A model generated the notes under the pieces. The model made no database searches. It saw only the letters and a program-made list of their open reading frames with translations, and was not told where the DNA came from. Shown piece after piece: positions 22,751 to 35,170 of a DNA stretch of 64,000 nt. The first letter of the stretch is position 1, and every line of letters begins with the position of its first letter. This DNA is from Epiperipatus broadwayi (taxonomy: Eukaryota; Onychophora; Udeonychophora; Euonychophora; Peripatidae), in the NCBI GenBank assembly GCA_028023455.1, contig JAQFVV010000043.1:1098001-1162000 (forward strand), written 5' to 3'. The position numbers and the translations under genes are program-made.

Positions 22751-23399
22751 TTTATTTTAAATGAAGTTCTATAGTTAATACTCATAGTAGATTAATATTA
22801 TTAATAATTTTTGCATGAGATTTTATTACTCAAAGAGAAACAACAGAGATCCTATAGACATGATATAAATCTCAAACCAGTGATTTTGTACATTAATAAA
22901 AGAAAAATAAATAACCATATTCAATCAATTCATAGAGGAGGTGATGGGTTTGTGGAACCACAAGTGAAAAAAGCAATACTTATGTAAACAGGTAAGGATA
23001 TTTTTAATTACATTTTATATTTGATATTTTATTAATAAGAGATGATATATTCAGATAGTTAATCATTAATAAGTAAGTTTAGAATATTAGAGTAGGTTCA
23101 TAATTTAGTACACATTCCAGGTTTAAATCTTTATCCAGTGGCAACAACAATAAATTACAAATTGATTATCATCTGTATAAAAATAAAATTCATTCAGTAC
23201 TCATTCACAATAAAGTGTTCAATTATCTAATTACCAGCAATTAATGTTAACTGGCAATAAATGAAGTACTACATAAATTTTAAATTTTTCCATTGTTTCT
23301 TATTATTATTTTCCATTCTTCTTTCTTCTCAGTCCACTATTTACTACTGAAGCAAATTGATTAAACCACTTTCAAAAAGTAAAAAAAAAAAAAAGCAAT

Positions 23400-23830
23400 A
23401 AGCAGCCTAAGTTTATCTAAACCATGAATCCTCAATCTGTTGTCATAGCAACCTCTATCTATAAATGCTGGATTCCATCTTTTATTCTGGTACTCTGGTC
23501 AAAGATGTTAGTATAGACAAAAAACTAGCACAAAACTTTTAACAGATTGAGATTTGTATATTCTAGAAGCTTAAATAAACTCCATTGAAGAAGAAATTGT
23601 AGGCTGTCTTAAAAGCAGATTAACAATCATTTGTAAAACTTTCAAATTCCACTGCTAATCATTACAACTTCTTAGATAATAAACCTAATTCTACATAGGT
23701 AATTTTATAAAAGTAATTTTATGATAACAGCCCAAGCTTATTCATATCATAAATATTCAGTCTGTTGTCAAGGTAAACTTTATAATTAAAAGATGGATTC
23801 CACCTTTCATTCTAGTCTTAAAATTTTAAT
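23400..23830. repeat. Fragments of the 12.57 kb palindrome family
   Basis: Two worn pieces with CTCAATCTGTTGTCATAGCA and TCAGTCTGTTGTCAAGGTAA, followed by GGATTCCATCTTTTATTCTG or GATTCCACCTTTCATTCTAG. Confidence 0.5.
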
Positions 23831-23849
23831 ATGACTATATAAGCTATTG

Positions 23850-24140
23850 AGCTTAGATTGAAAATATTATTGTGTTTTCAATTTCATTCTCATAATTTTG
23901 TAGTTAAGTAGAGATAAAAGGTGGATGCTGGAGGGTTGCATTATATCCTAAGATCTAGGTGCAGTGCTCTCAGATCCAAGGCTCCTCACTGACAAAGGCC
24001 ACAAGCCAGAAACTAGTCTGGGGATATTGGATGATTAGGCACTAGATAGGGATTTTATGTACAAGCTTTCTAGCATCCATTGATTACTCTGGTTGGCACA
24101 GGGTGGCACTATTGTATGGAGAGTTTTGTTTGTTTAGATT
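23850..24140 (+). repeat. Family B repeat, plus orientation
   Basis: Reverse-oriented long arm: GGTGGATGCTGGAGGGTTGC, CCTAAGATCTAGGTGCAG, the ribozyme, CATTGATTACTCTGG, GTATGGAGAGTTTTG. Confidence 0.75.
23974..24032 (+). ncRNA. Hammerhead-like motif B, G8 lost
   Basis: Helix I (both parts), GAAA, helix III AC/GU with loop UA, and GUC are intact. The core reads CUGACAA where the 10.99 kb copy has CUGACGA. A G-to-A change at that CpG removes the essential G8. Confidence 0.55.
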
Positions 24141-24237
24141 TTAATATATAGAAAGAGAACTATATACATCAAAATTGTCATTTAATAAAGCTATAAAATA
24201 AATATAAGCAAACAATTTTATCATAACATGTTTCATT

Positions 24238-24410
24238 TTAAATTAGAAACTCATTCAAGAGACCTTGGAGATTAACATCAGCCCCAATCAATATATAGAT
24301 ATGGTGACATATATGTAAATCATGCACTTCTAATTTAAATATGTCACCATGTAAATATTGATTGGGCTGATGTTGGATTTCCAAGGTCTCTTGAATGAGC
24401 TCTCAATTTG
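24238..24410. repeat. Palindrome, about 75-bp arms
   Basis: AACTCATTCAAGAGACCTTG, GATTAACATCAGCCC and CAATCAATAT are mirrored by GATTGGGCTGATGTTG and CCAAGGTCTCTTGAATGAG around a loop with ATGTAAATCATGCAC. No ORF and no hammerhead boxes. Confidence 0.75.
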
Positions 24411-25096
24411 AGGCAAACATGTTTCAAGACAAGCTAGGCTGCTCATTTTTTTTCTTTGTATAGATGTTATGACTGGTTATTTAATTTGTAGTTTTATTGA
24501 CTGACTATTTGGCTAGAAACATTTAAGTTGAATGGAGATTTTATTTATTATAAATTTTAATTTACTTAATAGCATTTACTTTATACATACATAAATTCAG
24601 ATAAATTAATATATAATAAACAAAAACTGTAGAATAAACTCTACAATATTCAAAATACCAATGTATAAAAATAAATAATAGCTATAATCAACTTATAACA
24701 CGACTTATTTTGAGTAGTCATTTTACAGTTACATTTTTTTTAAAAACATATTAAATCATGTGACATTAATGTTCCCACGTAAATGGCCGACTTTTCATAA
24801 TTTACGTATATTAACACAATTGAATAGTGCAGAGTTTTTTGTTTATTATACAGTCACTTATTTTTTATCCTTTGCATTTGATTATTCCATATCTATTCTA
24901 TTATTTTTGCGTTCTGTTATTTGAGATATGTAAAGTATTTTGGCATAAATAAAATTGTTTTAACATAAAAACAAATTAAAATTTTAGTGCAAAATCATAA
25001 ATCAATATATTAGCATAATACATTTTATTACTTATAGCTTCAGAAAAATGAATAATATACCCAATAAAATTTAAATAAGTGATTGTATTGACTCAC

Positions 25097-25231
25097 AGAT
25101 AAATATGTCTGATGACCATCAATAACCATTGCAAATGGATATTCCACACTTAATCGAGCAACAAACGGCAACGGTGAAGCATTTTTGACTTCAATAACTT
25201 GTCGTCGAGGTGTTAATTCTGTATCTAATGT
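25097..25231 (-). CDS. HYDIN: HYDIN exon (first of three visible)
   Basis: A 45-codon exon, phase 0 at both ends. The acceptor is TTTTTAATAATGCAG before ACATTAGAT and the donor is TTATCT followed by GTGAGT. The product begins TLDTELTPRRQVIEVKNASP and continues LPFVARLSVEYPFAMV, an ASH/MSP-like beta domain of HYDIN. It lies about 5.1 kb upstream of the next exon. No earlier HYDIN exon was recognised in the 38 kb to the right. Confidence 0.82.
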
Positions 25232-25776
25232 CTGCATTATTAAAAAGATCATTTAAAATAAAAACTAATGTTTTAATGTAATACATATCAGTCACTATTA
25301 TATCATAATTGAAGTATTTTTAAAATGTCTTTTAAAAAAAACAGAAATTATAAATAAAATCTTTCACAAATGTATTTTGCCAATAAAAATTTTAAAATGT
25401 TACTTAAATCTAGTCCTAATCTTTCTATTTCAAAACCATATTATATACTTTGGACATCATTTAAGTATAAGAAACTAGATCCTAAAGTAATTTCCGACTA
25501 CTGCCTTTTGTTGGAGGGGAGAACTGAATTGCAAATAGCCATCAATATCCACTTTTATTTTTATTATATTATTTAAATTAATGATTTGAAAGTTTCAAAT
25601 ATCCTAAGACACTGAATCCAAAATAACTGAATTATTTATGTAAATAGGTTTAGCAGTAACTTAATATCTATATATTTTAGAGCTTTTGGTTATATGGTAA
25701 CTGTAGGTACATTTGACCTTTGGCAAAAAAATACTATATTGTAATTGATCAGGTTACCTGGCATACAATAGCATAG

Positions 25777-25866
25777 TTGTGTGTGTTCCCATATATATAT
25801 ATAAAGTAAAGAAAAAGTATAAATTGTGTGTGTTCCCATATATATATATAAAGTAAAGAAAAAGTA
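25777..25866. repeat. 47-bp perfect tandem duplication around a TA run
   Basis: The unit begins TTGTGTGTGTTCCCATATAT and ends AAAGTAAAGAAAAAGTA. It is present at 25777 and 25824 with no differences over the shared length. Confidence 0.85.
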
Positions 25867-26019
25867 GAAATAAACACAGACAATTTTTTGTAGATATTTT
25901 TCTACATTTCCTCGAATAAAATAAAATCATAGTAAAAGATTAAATAATTTTGAATTTAAATAAAATTTTATAATAAATTAAGGAATTGAATAGGTGGTCT
26001 AATAAATATTTCTATTTGT

Positions 26020-26100
26020 AAATACAAGCTTATTAAATTAGGTCATGTGATATCTGACTTGATTTTTTTGTAATATATATATAGACACCAATATGACATT
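26020..26100. repeat. Family D end fragment
   Basis: AAATACAAGCTTATTAAATT and AGGTCATGTGATATCTGACT match the right flank of the family D copy at 22.70 kb. Confidence 0.55.
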
Positions 26101-26995
26101 TTGAGTGTTCTGAAGATTTTTTCAGAACAACTCCTATTTTAAATGGTTCTAAGAAAGTACAGTTCTAAGAAAGTGCGGGATAGTAGAAACATCAGATTAT
26201 GCATCTATATATATACACACACAAAAAAATTTGGCTAAAAAGTATAAAGTGTAGAAATTATATTTACATTAAATATTAAAGCAATATAAAGAAAGTGGGA
26301 GATTTTGTGACATTTACTACAAATGCCAATATTTTGTTTTTTATTTCGTTACATCTAATTGTTAAAAAGCTGTGAATAGGAATGAGACCAGAGCTTAGAA
26401 TTATTAATTACTTTATAGCATTTACTTAAAAATAACTTTTTTCAACCATTTGCCATTATTTTTATGGTCTATTATTAATTGATAATGATTGTTTTAGTTT
26501 GATTACTTTGGAATAATATTTATGTCACATTTTGTTCTCCAGCATTAGAAAGGCTATGATGAAATATACAAATGTCCATCTTTAAAAATTTATGAAATAT
26601 TATGTAAACAGAGCATAAAAGAACATTAAGTAGCACATTTCAGAACAAAAGATGTCTCCATATTTCTTCCATGAGAAATGGAAAAGTGAAAAAACAATGC
26701 TCATCAGATAAGTCAAGTAACATGGATTTTATTGATTTCCTTGTTTATTTTACTCTCTGTAAGTAATAATAGTTAAATTCCTATTTATTAACCAATATTT
26801 TGATGGCTAACTAGGTTATATGCATAGGATATCCCATTAAAAAAGTGATTGGTTCTCTCTTTAATCTGCTTGCAGTGCTTATCTTTGAATTAATGTGTTA
26901 CATAGCATTAGTTTGCTATTCACTATGTGACAAAACCACTAAAACATTACTTAATCACCATTTTCTATACTTATTCAAAGCTGTTAAAACAGTAA
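26101..26995. other. AT-rich sequence, nothing recognised
   Basis: A small inverted piece GTGTTCTGAAGA/TTTTTTCAGAACA lies at 26105-26135. No gene recognised. Confidence 0.35.
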
Positions 26996-26999
26996 CAAA

Positions 27000-27245
27000 C
27001 TCTTCATGCAACACTGCCATCCAGTGCAAGCCTTTGTAATCAATGGATGCAAAAAGATTTGTGCATAAAATCCCATTCTAGTGCCTACTCATCCAATTTC
27101 AAAGCTCAGCACTGATGACAACTAATCTGAGGATGTTAGATGAGTATACATTATACAGGGATTTTATGCACAAATCTTAAATCCCTCAATGATTAAGTCT
27201 TGCATTGAGTGGTACTGCTGTATAGAGATTTGGCAACTGTTTGAC
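27000..27245. repeat. Family B repeat, decayed inverted pair
   Basis: Left arm GCCATCCAGTGCAAGCC to CTAGTGCCTACTCATCC. A remnant of the ribozyme (CACTGATGACAACTAATCTG) lies in the centre, and the mirrored right arm ends TTGCATTGAGTGGTACTG. Confidence 0.6.
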
Positions 27246-27954
27246 CATGTGATAACATATTTCATACTTTTGTGAGTCGTTGAAGATCTGCCTGCCATCA
27301 CGAAATATTGCAAAGCCTTTGAAAACATTCCTGAAATTCATGGCTTTGTCACATAGAATTTAAATTATTTCAAATGTTTTAGTAGCAGTTTTGCCTAATT
27401 TAAAACAAAATTTAACATTAGCATGCTGTTCTATTAAGGGTTAAGGTATGAATGTATTGTCATATTTACATGTTATAACTCGTGAATAACATGCTGTTGT
27501 CTTGCTAAACTATCTCATTATGTAATACATGTTAATTCAGAGATAGTTCTGCAGGGGCGTTGAAAAGAAAATAAATCCCAGTCATCTTTTCACTGGAACC
27601 TTATTAAAAAATCCCAAAACCTGCTTGAAAATACTCATCTATTTTCCTAGTTTTGCCCACTATAATATGTGGCTCTTCGTGGCACATTAACTTGGTTAAA
27701 CTTTTAATAATGTCAGAATGAAATGAATTTTTGTCATTATATAGATATATAGTTAAAGTTATATGTAAAGCAATATTTTTCAAATTTCATTTTTAAACTA
27801 CAAACAAAATATTTACTTTTTCATTAGACAGATATCGATAGGACGAAGATGATATACATTTAACATTATATTTAAAATGTTTGTTTTTCCCATTCATTTT
27901 TATATTTTTCGAATTTATTATAGAGACATCAGGGACTTTAACATGGCAAAGTCT

Positions 27955-28385
27955 TTGGATAGTAATGTCACCTAGTCCAATGCATAGTCACCAATATAAA
28001 AGGTTTGTGCATAAAATCCCCATCTAATACCTAGTTATCCGATATCCCCAGACTACTAGCATGTGGCTTTTATCAGTGCTCTCAGACCCAAAGCTTCTGA
28101 CAGATGAAAGCCATATGCTAGAAATTAGTCTGAAAATATTGGATAAGTAGGCATTAGAGTGCAGTGTTTTCAGATCTAAAGTTCCTACTGATGGAAGTCA
28201 GAAGCTAAAAACTAATCTAGGGATATTGGATGAGATGATAGAGATTTTATACACAAACCTTCTAGCATCCATTAATCACTATGGATTGCACCAGGTGGCA
28301 TTATTGTATGAAGTTTGATACTGTTATAACAGATTGTGTACGAAGAGGAAATAGTGATCATGTGATGTTTTAGTGAACTTCAATG
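27955..28385. repeat. Family B repeat with tandem hammerhead pair
   Basis: The left arm has a minus-strand module (near 28035-28095). Two plus-strand modules follow, with core positions at 28103 and 28190, 87 bp apart. The right outer end is GCATCCATTAATCACTATGG to GTGATCATGTGATGTTTTAG. The cores read CAGAUGA and CUGAUGG, so both plus-strand copies are dead. Confidence 0.65.
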
Positions 28386-28824
28386 TGGTTACCCCATTTG
28401 AAAGAGTTAGGATCATTACGCAATAACTTATATAAAGTAATTTTCTTTGAAATAATTTTGTTAATAATGCTCATAGAAATGCTTGCATTTACTTCAAAGC
28501 AAATAGAATATCCCCCTCCACAAATTTTTAAGTAAGGGCAATAGTAATTCTTTTTTCATTTAATATCTTTTAAAAATTATTAAGCTTCTTTTTTTTTTTT
28601 GATGAGTCACTGGAAAAATTTACCCTCTGAAATAATGTGTACTCACAATGAGGTCTTTATAAGTGCTCGACCAATCATTGTATTTTTTAATTTCATTTTT
28701 ATTTTTATTGTCTCATTGTGTCTCTTATCATTTTCTCAGCACATTTTCTTGGGTTTGTCACAATCTTCTACCATTCAGAATCGATTGTTTCTGCTTCTAT
28801 CAAAAAATACTTGGAATAGATCAT

Positions 28825-29065
28825 ATCTACACAGAGGCCAAACTCTCCATAGAGTAGTGCCATTTAGTGCAAGCCAGAATAGTCAATAGATGTAAAACAG
28901 TTTGTGCATAAAATCCCCATCTAGTGCCTACTCATCCATATAGAGATTTTATGCACAAACCTTCTTGCATTCATTGATAATTCTGGTGCTATTGTGTGAA
29001 GAGTTTAGTCTCTATGTAAACAGCTTGTGTAAGCATAAAGAATGGTGATCATGTAATATTCAGTG
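28825..29065. repeat. Family B short form, ribozyme deleted
   Basis: The two arms meet directly: GTGCCTACTCATCCATATAG then AGATTTTATGCACAAACCTT. They are flanked by ACAGAGGCCAAACTCTCC and GTAAACAGCTTGTGTAAGCA. Confidence 0.7.
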
Positions 29066-29639
29066 ATTTAAAGGATTATATCTTTGATGCTTGATATGAT
29101 AAAATGATACCAACAGCATTGTTAAATATCAGGTTATACTTAGGAGTTCCTGTTTTGTAAATTCACTTCTAATTCTTCTTTTAAGCTGATTTCACAAACA
29201 ATTAAATCAAAGGCTTTCTTAGATAGATCACATACACTGTATAGTCTCATCTTGTACTAATTATGCAAATTACATTTACATCTTTCCACAAACTCTGGAT
29301 ATAATACACAGCAAATGCATTTCTGAGAAAAGTAGATTTCAGGTTCCTGTGAATGCAAATCTGGACAGAACAGGTTGGGAAATTTTTTAAAGGATGATTA
29401 TCATCATCCATCACTAAATAAGGTTTTGGATCAATGGTTTAACAATATTATCATAAACATGATATTCCTTTCTTTATCTGATAATATATAACAGCTGTAT
29501 ATAACATAATATAGGAAAGTTGTTAAGGATGAATTAACTATAATGACAAATTCAGAAGTTAATTTAATTAAGTAAGTTTTATTTTTATGAGCTCTCCTCC
29601 TTTTCAATTATTCTTAATATTAATGCATGTTATCCACTA

Positions 29640-30040
29640 TACTTTAAATACTTTTTTAGCAAAAACCTTTTATTGTACATATATGTATATACAATCTTAC
29701 ATTTCAACTATCTTGCAGTCTTCTTCAGAGCCACTTTAATTTTTTTAAAGTAAAAAAGGTTTGTTTTAAAAAAAATAAAGTTAAAGTAGCTCTGAAGAAG
29801 ACTGCAGGACAGTTGAAACATAAGATTGTGTATGCATATACGTACAATAAAAGATTTTTTCTAAAAAATGTTTAAAATACAGTGGATAAATTGCATTTAT
29901 TTTTTATTTTTAAAAGATTAAAATAAAAGTGGCTCTGAAGAAGACTGCAAGGCAGTTGAAACATAAGATTGCATATGCATATATGCACAATAAAAGATTT
30001 TTGCTAAAAAAGGTTTAAAGTACAGTGGATAAGTATTTAT
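29640..30040. repeat. Inverted plus direct repeat with CTGAAGAAG motif
   Basis: The segment GCAGTCTTCTTCAGAGCCAC in the left arm returns inverted as GCTCTGAAGAAGACTGCAGG, then again directly about 150 bp on as GGCTCTGAAGAAGACTGCAA. Each is followed by CAGTTGAAACATAAGATTG and a polyA-like AATAAAAGATTTTT. The box pattern recalls a hammerhead, but I could not close helix I. Confidence 0.6.
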
Positions 30041-30599
30041 ATATTATAGCAAAATAAAGGAAATGGTGAAATTGGTAATACTCTTAACATTTTTGTTTAA
30101 AGTTTTTTTTATGTTTTCCACTTTATTAATTAGAAAGATTTCATATAAATCTATTAAAATAAGTTGTGATCAAAAACTTTATTTTTTACTTAGATTCAAA
30201 TAATTGTCTATACAATTTTTTTATCTTGTACAGAGCCAATATGGTGTTTTCACATTTCTAATTTGCATCTCAACTATCTTCCCTTATTAGATACTTATTA
30301 AATAATTCAGTTCATTAATCTGTTATTTTCCCCTTTTATTTCTCTGGCAAACAATTATGTTTCATATATTAGTTTTCCTACCAATATTGTCACTATTTTT
30401 CTCAAATTGTTTCACTCATTCCAACACTTTTTAAAAGTAATTGTTTTACTGGACTTTCTTTGATAATATCTTTTGCTGATTACTTTGATATTCAAATTTG
30501 ACCTTTATATTAGTCAATTTTGAAATTCTTTATGTAATGATTTATTTTGTAATGGTATTTTATTATAAATTTTTTATCTAGTAATGTCTTTTTGTCATA

Positions 30600-30890
30600 A
30601 AAGCTAAACTCTCCATACAGTAGCATCACTCAGTGCAAGTCATAGTAATCAATGGATGCAGGAAGGTTTGTGCATAAAATCCCTATCTAATGCCTATTCA
30701 TCCAATATCCCCAGACTAGTTTCTAACTTGTGGCTTTCATCAGTGAGAAGCATTGTGCACAAGTTCTTGCATCCACTGATTGCTCTGGCTTGCACTGTGG
30801 GGTGCTTCTATATAGAGAGTTTAGCCTCTGTGTAAACAGCTTGTGTACACATAAATAATGGTGATCATGTGATGTTTAGTGGATTGTCTT
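30600..30890. repeat. Family B repeat
   Basis: Left arm with a minus-strand ribozyme near 30692-30755 (core CUGAUGA, GAAA, GUC and helix I kept; helix II weak). The short right arm ends GTGATCATGTGATGTTTAGT. Confidence 0.65.
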
Positions 30891-31394
30891 TTTCTCTTTG
30901 TAATTAAAATATTTTTTAATTATTTATTATTTATTTAATATATGGATTCCTTATACAACTTGATTATTAAAAAATTCCATAAAAGAAAAAATAGATTCCA
31001 GTAAGGAGACAGATTCACAAATGACTTTATGAAGTCCTTCAATTGTGTTATTAAAGCCATAGATTCAGTAGTCATCAACTATATGGTTCACAGCTTGGGT
31101 TTACCCACACTAACAGAGACTGATGGATGGTAAATTTCATTTATGAAGTGGATGAGTGGATGGGTACAATGTCTATGGGTTGCTCTGAACCTAATGATGA
31201 GATTACAGTTGCATCCAAATGGTGTTACATATACAAATATCATAAACATTCCATTTTTTTAAATATTTGATTATAGACTCTTAATTAAATATATCAAAAG
31301 GCAAGCCCTAGGAAGTAAAATTATATCTTGAGTTACTGGCAAATCCAATCTTCTTACAGCATCTTATATATTTTTATGGAACATACTTCTCTTG

Positions 31395-31515
31395 TAAAAT
31401 GCCCTGTATGGTTTGGCACAGTTGGAAGACTGTTTGAATTGGAAGGTCCCAGGATAGGTTCTGGTACTCAAATTTCTTTAAATCTCTGAGCAATAAAGCC
31501 ATAGGCCTTTTTTCT
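31395..31515 (+). repeat. Single tRNA-like SINE copy
   Basis: TATGGTTTGGCACAGTTGGA, CAGGATAGGTTCTGGTACTC and CTCTGAGCAATAAAGCCATA match the units of the array at 18.8-19.7 kb. Confidence 0.65.
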
Positions 31516-31860
31516 TCTATATTCAATTAAATTCTGGATATCTGAATATACAATTAAATATTACCATGAGGAATATTATTGATATATTCACATATATTCT
31601 CAAATAAATATTTTTATTATTTTTATGACTCCTATTTAAATATAAAGTTCATACTTTTTTGAATTTATTATTTGCATTGACATTTGATAGTAATAAAATA
31701 TACAGTACATTTTGTTTTTCCATTGTAGAATATAAATATTTATAATATGCCAAAAAAATTATGAGATATAAAAAATCAAAAAACATTGAGAATAGTGAAG
31801 AAAAATAAATGGATATAAAAAATAGTTTATATAGTTTACTCAGTGGGTAGATGGCATGAT

Positions 31861-32460
31861 TAACAATCGAAGTTAAAGGAATTATTGAGTAGGAATGATA
31901 AGGAAGAAGTAGATAAGGAAGTCCAGAATGTGGTAGAGAAGATTGTGAATGAAGCAGAGAAAGTAGACTATGAGACAGTATTAATAGGGGATTCATTAAT
32001 AAGAGAATGTGGAGATATAATTGCAAGGGAAAATAGAAACAGGTATGTAAGAGTATGTTTGCCAGGAGCTAAAATTAGGGATGTTACAGATAAGATAAAG
32101 AAGCAAGGAAATAGAGATGTATATGTTATGGTAGGGACAAATAATTTATCAGACACATCAGAGAGAGTAATGGGTGAGTACACAGAATTGATTAAGAATT
32201 TGAGTATGGTTAAAGGAAAAGTAGGAATAGTTGGATTATTACCAAGATTTTATAAAATGTATATGTTAGATAGGACATGTTCTATAAATGAGAGATTGAA
32301 AGAATTGTGTGAGAGAAATAATGTTATGTTTGTGGATGTGTGGAATTTTTTTATTGGGAAGAGAGAGTTATATAGTAAAGATGGGTTGCATTTAGGGAAA
32401 CAAGGAAGTGAAGTTTTAGGGAGTCTGATTTATAAAGAATGTAGTTTGGGAAACTTGTAA
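31861..32460 (+). pseudogene. LINE ORF1 remnant with SGNH-hydrolase (esterase) domain
   Basis: The frame is open from a stop at 31861 and has no proper ATG start, so the 5' part is lost. It shows the three SGNH blocks: IGDSLIR (block I nucleophile Ser), VMVGTNNLS (block III Asn), and YSKDGLHLGKQG (block V Asp and His). Esterase-type ORF1 proteins occur in CR1- and L2-related non-LTR retrotransposons. This reading frame is the best preserved part of the element and keeps all catalytic positions. It is followed by the endonuclease and RT on the same strand. Confidence 0.8.
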
Positions 32461-32659
32461 AGGGGGTGGGATTTTAAATTGTAGTGTTATTAAAAAGAAG
32501 AAGAATGGATGGGATGTAATGAATAAACAAAGGGCAGTTGATTTAGATATAAATGTAGATGTGGAGAGGAAATGGGTCTGTAAAATTAATGGTAAGCAAG
32601 TTATTTATAAATATAATGGAGAAGAAAGAATCAAAAAATTTATAAAAGAGTAGTTAGGA

Positions 32660-33395
32660 AAAAAATTGTTAAAATTGGGTATTTGAATATGCAATGTGGT
32701 AGGAGACCAGAAAAGTGGCAGGAATTAAACAAAACAAATGAAAATGAAGAGCTTGAGGTATTAGCAGTAGTGAGAAGAAGAAGAAGAATCTGTTTTGGAA
32801 GATTTGGTATATAAAGAGAAAAGAGAAAGAAAAAAGGGTGGTGGTATAGGTGTTATATCAAAAAAAATATTTAAATATTGTTAAATGCCAAGAACATTTG
32901 TGATTTGAAATAAGATTGGGAAAACAAGAATGGATGGTGGCTATAGTTTATATAGCTACTGGAGATAGTCAAACTATAATGGAGTGGAACAATAGCATAT
33001 GTGAGTGCCTAGTTAAGGATATACAGAGTTTTAAAGAAAAGGGGAAGAGAATAATGGTTATAGGACATATGAATGGGCATATTGAAGAAATTGATGATGT
33101 AGACAATAAGAATGGACAGCTTTTGAAGAAATTTTGTTAGAGAGTAAATTTGAGCATTAGAAACATCAAATATTTATAAGGAACAATACCCATAATCTAG
33201 AAATGATATATCCCACACAATAGATTATGTATTGGTAGAGAAAGAGGGAATGAATAAAGTACAGAAAATTAAGGTGTTTGATAATGAAGAGATAGTACGT
33301 AATAGTGATCATAATTTCTTTGTAAATGAAATGGTTAATAATATGATGGAAAATAGAAATAAAAGTAGAAACAATAGTGAAAGATGTGTATAGAG
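32660..33395 (+). pseudogene. LINE AP-endonuclease domain, broken
   Basis: Blocks appear in order in changing frames: KIGYLNMQCGRRPEKWQEL (start), EEELEVLAV, then MVAIVYIATGDSQTIMEW, VIGHMNGHI (the GDFNGHI block), IDYVLV and NSDHNF. Stops and shifts lie near 32810, 32880, 33140 and 33390. Confidence 0.75.
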
Positions 33396-33396
33396 A

Positions 33397-35060
33397 GTGA
33401 ATGATAAGAATAAGTTAAAAGAGTATAAAATACAAGTTGAAGAAACCATGGAAGAGTTGGTTGGGAATGAGTATGAGGGTTGGTGTGATGAAATAGAAAA
33501 AGTGGCAAATAGAGTTTTAGGTGAGAATATTCAGAAGAATAAAAATAATAGAAAAATGAGAGTTAGTAAAAATGTAAAAGAGAGGAAAAAAGCATGCAGA
33601 GAATATAAATGTGCTATTAAGAACAAAGAAAGTAAAAAAAGATATTAATGCTAAATGGGAAAAGTACTTAGAAAAGAAGAAGTTAGCTAAAATAGATAAT
33701 TATAGAGAGAGAATGAAACTAAATAGTAAATTATTGGATGATATTAATAAAAGTAGAAGAGATGGGAGTAAAAAATTTTGGAATTACATTAAAAGGAGAA
33801 ATTTAGGGGAGAGAGAGATAGTATTACTGGATGAGGAGGGATTAGAGTGTAGCTCTAGAGAAGGATTAGAGAGAATATTGAATAGTTATGTAATGGATAT
33901 AGAAAAGATATTAGATGTGAAGGATAGAGGTATAGAAAATATGAAAGCATATAGTAATGGGAATATTAGGTTTACAGAAAATGAACTGAATGAGGCAGGG
34001 AAGATATTGAGAAGTGGTAAGGCAAGAGGGTTAGATGGATGGGCAGCAGAGATGGTAATAAATTTAGGGCATAGGGCAAAAGTAAAGTTACTATCATGTT
34101 TTAATAAGATGGCACAGAAGAGAGATTTTCTGGATAGTTGGAGTAATATGAGAGTAAGATTATTATTTAAAGGAAAAGGTAAGGATCATAGAAAGTTAAA
34201 TAATTATAGACCAATAGTGGTAACATCAGTTTTATATAAAGTTTTTGTCATATATGGTGGCTGGAAGAGTTGCAAAATGGATTAAAGAAAATAATGTAGT
34301 GGGGGAAATGCAAGGAAGTTTTAGGTCAGATAGGCATATATGAGATAGTTTATTTGTAGTTTCACAACTTATAGATATGAGTAGAAATTCAGGTAGACAG
34401 TTATATATGAGTTTTATAGATATAGAGAAGGCATATAATAGAGTGAATAGAAATATATTATGGATAAGTTTAGCAAATCTGGGAATGGATGAAGCTTTAG
34501 TGGGTGTTATTAAAAAATTATATGAAAAATAATTACTATACATATCAATTACAGGATATAGAATCAGTTAAAGTTAAAAATGGGGTGGGACTGGGACAAG
34601 GATGCCCTATGTCACCTATTTTGTTTGTGTTGTATTTGGGTGAAATGGAGAGAGCAATAGAAAGACTAGGAAGAGGAATAGTGATACTGTTAATAGGTGG
34701 CAAGAGAATATATACATTGTCAGGTCTTTTTTGCAGATGATGTCTTTTTGTGTGCAGAAAGAAGAGAAGATATGGAAGTTATGCTGAGGACATGTGCAAG
34801 GGTGGGTAAAGATATGGGGATTAAATTTAGTGAAGAAAAATCCAAATATAATGATAGTGAATACTGGGAAAAGAGAAGACAAAGATTTTCTTATTGGGGG
34901 ATATAAAGTTAAGTGTGGTGAATAGATAATAGTTATTTGGGAATCATGTTGAGTAATAAGAAAAATTGCTTGGATGAATGGGAGAAAAAAATGATAAATG
35001 AAGCAAAGAAAAGAAAGGGATTGATAAAGAAATTGCAGACGGTTGTTGCGGGTTTGCCTC
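33397..35060 (+). pseudogene. LINE reverse transcriptase, broken
   Basis: RT blocks: GKARGLDGWAAEMV (33.99-34.06 kb), LLFKGKGKDHRKLNNYRPIV, MSFIDIEKAYNRVNRNIL (34.41-34.46), GLGQGCPMSPILFVLYL (34.58-34.64), and FADDVFLC (34.73-34.75), the polymerase active site. Frame changes occur near 33.64, 34.26, 34.5 and 34.70 kb. The region is A/G-rich and Lys/Glu/Arg-rich. I do not assign a clade. Confidence 0.85.
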
Positions 35061-35170
35061 CCATCCAATGCTATGACATATGGGGGGGGGGGGATTAACA
35101 GTGTTTTCATATAATAAATATAATGTAGCTATAATTGTATGGAAGGGAGTGGCAGTAGCAGGGTTAACAT

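Noticed and set aside
3628-30890. CRISPR-like arrays from the spaced repeats
   Set aside because: Eukaryotic DNA. The repeats are long, palindromic and irregularly spaced.
31649-32026. Minus-strand ORF overlapping the LINE ORF1, and other minus ORFs at 34232-35177
   Set aside because: They are antisense shadows of the A/G-rich LINE coding strand, giving Leu/Ser/Pro-rich nonsense.
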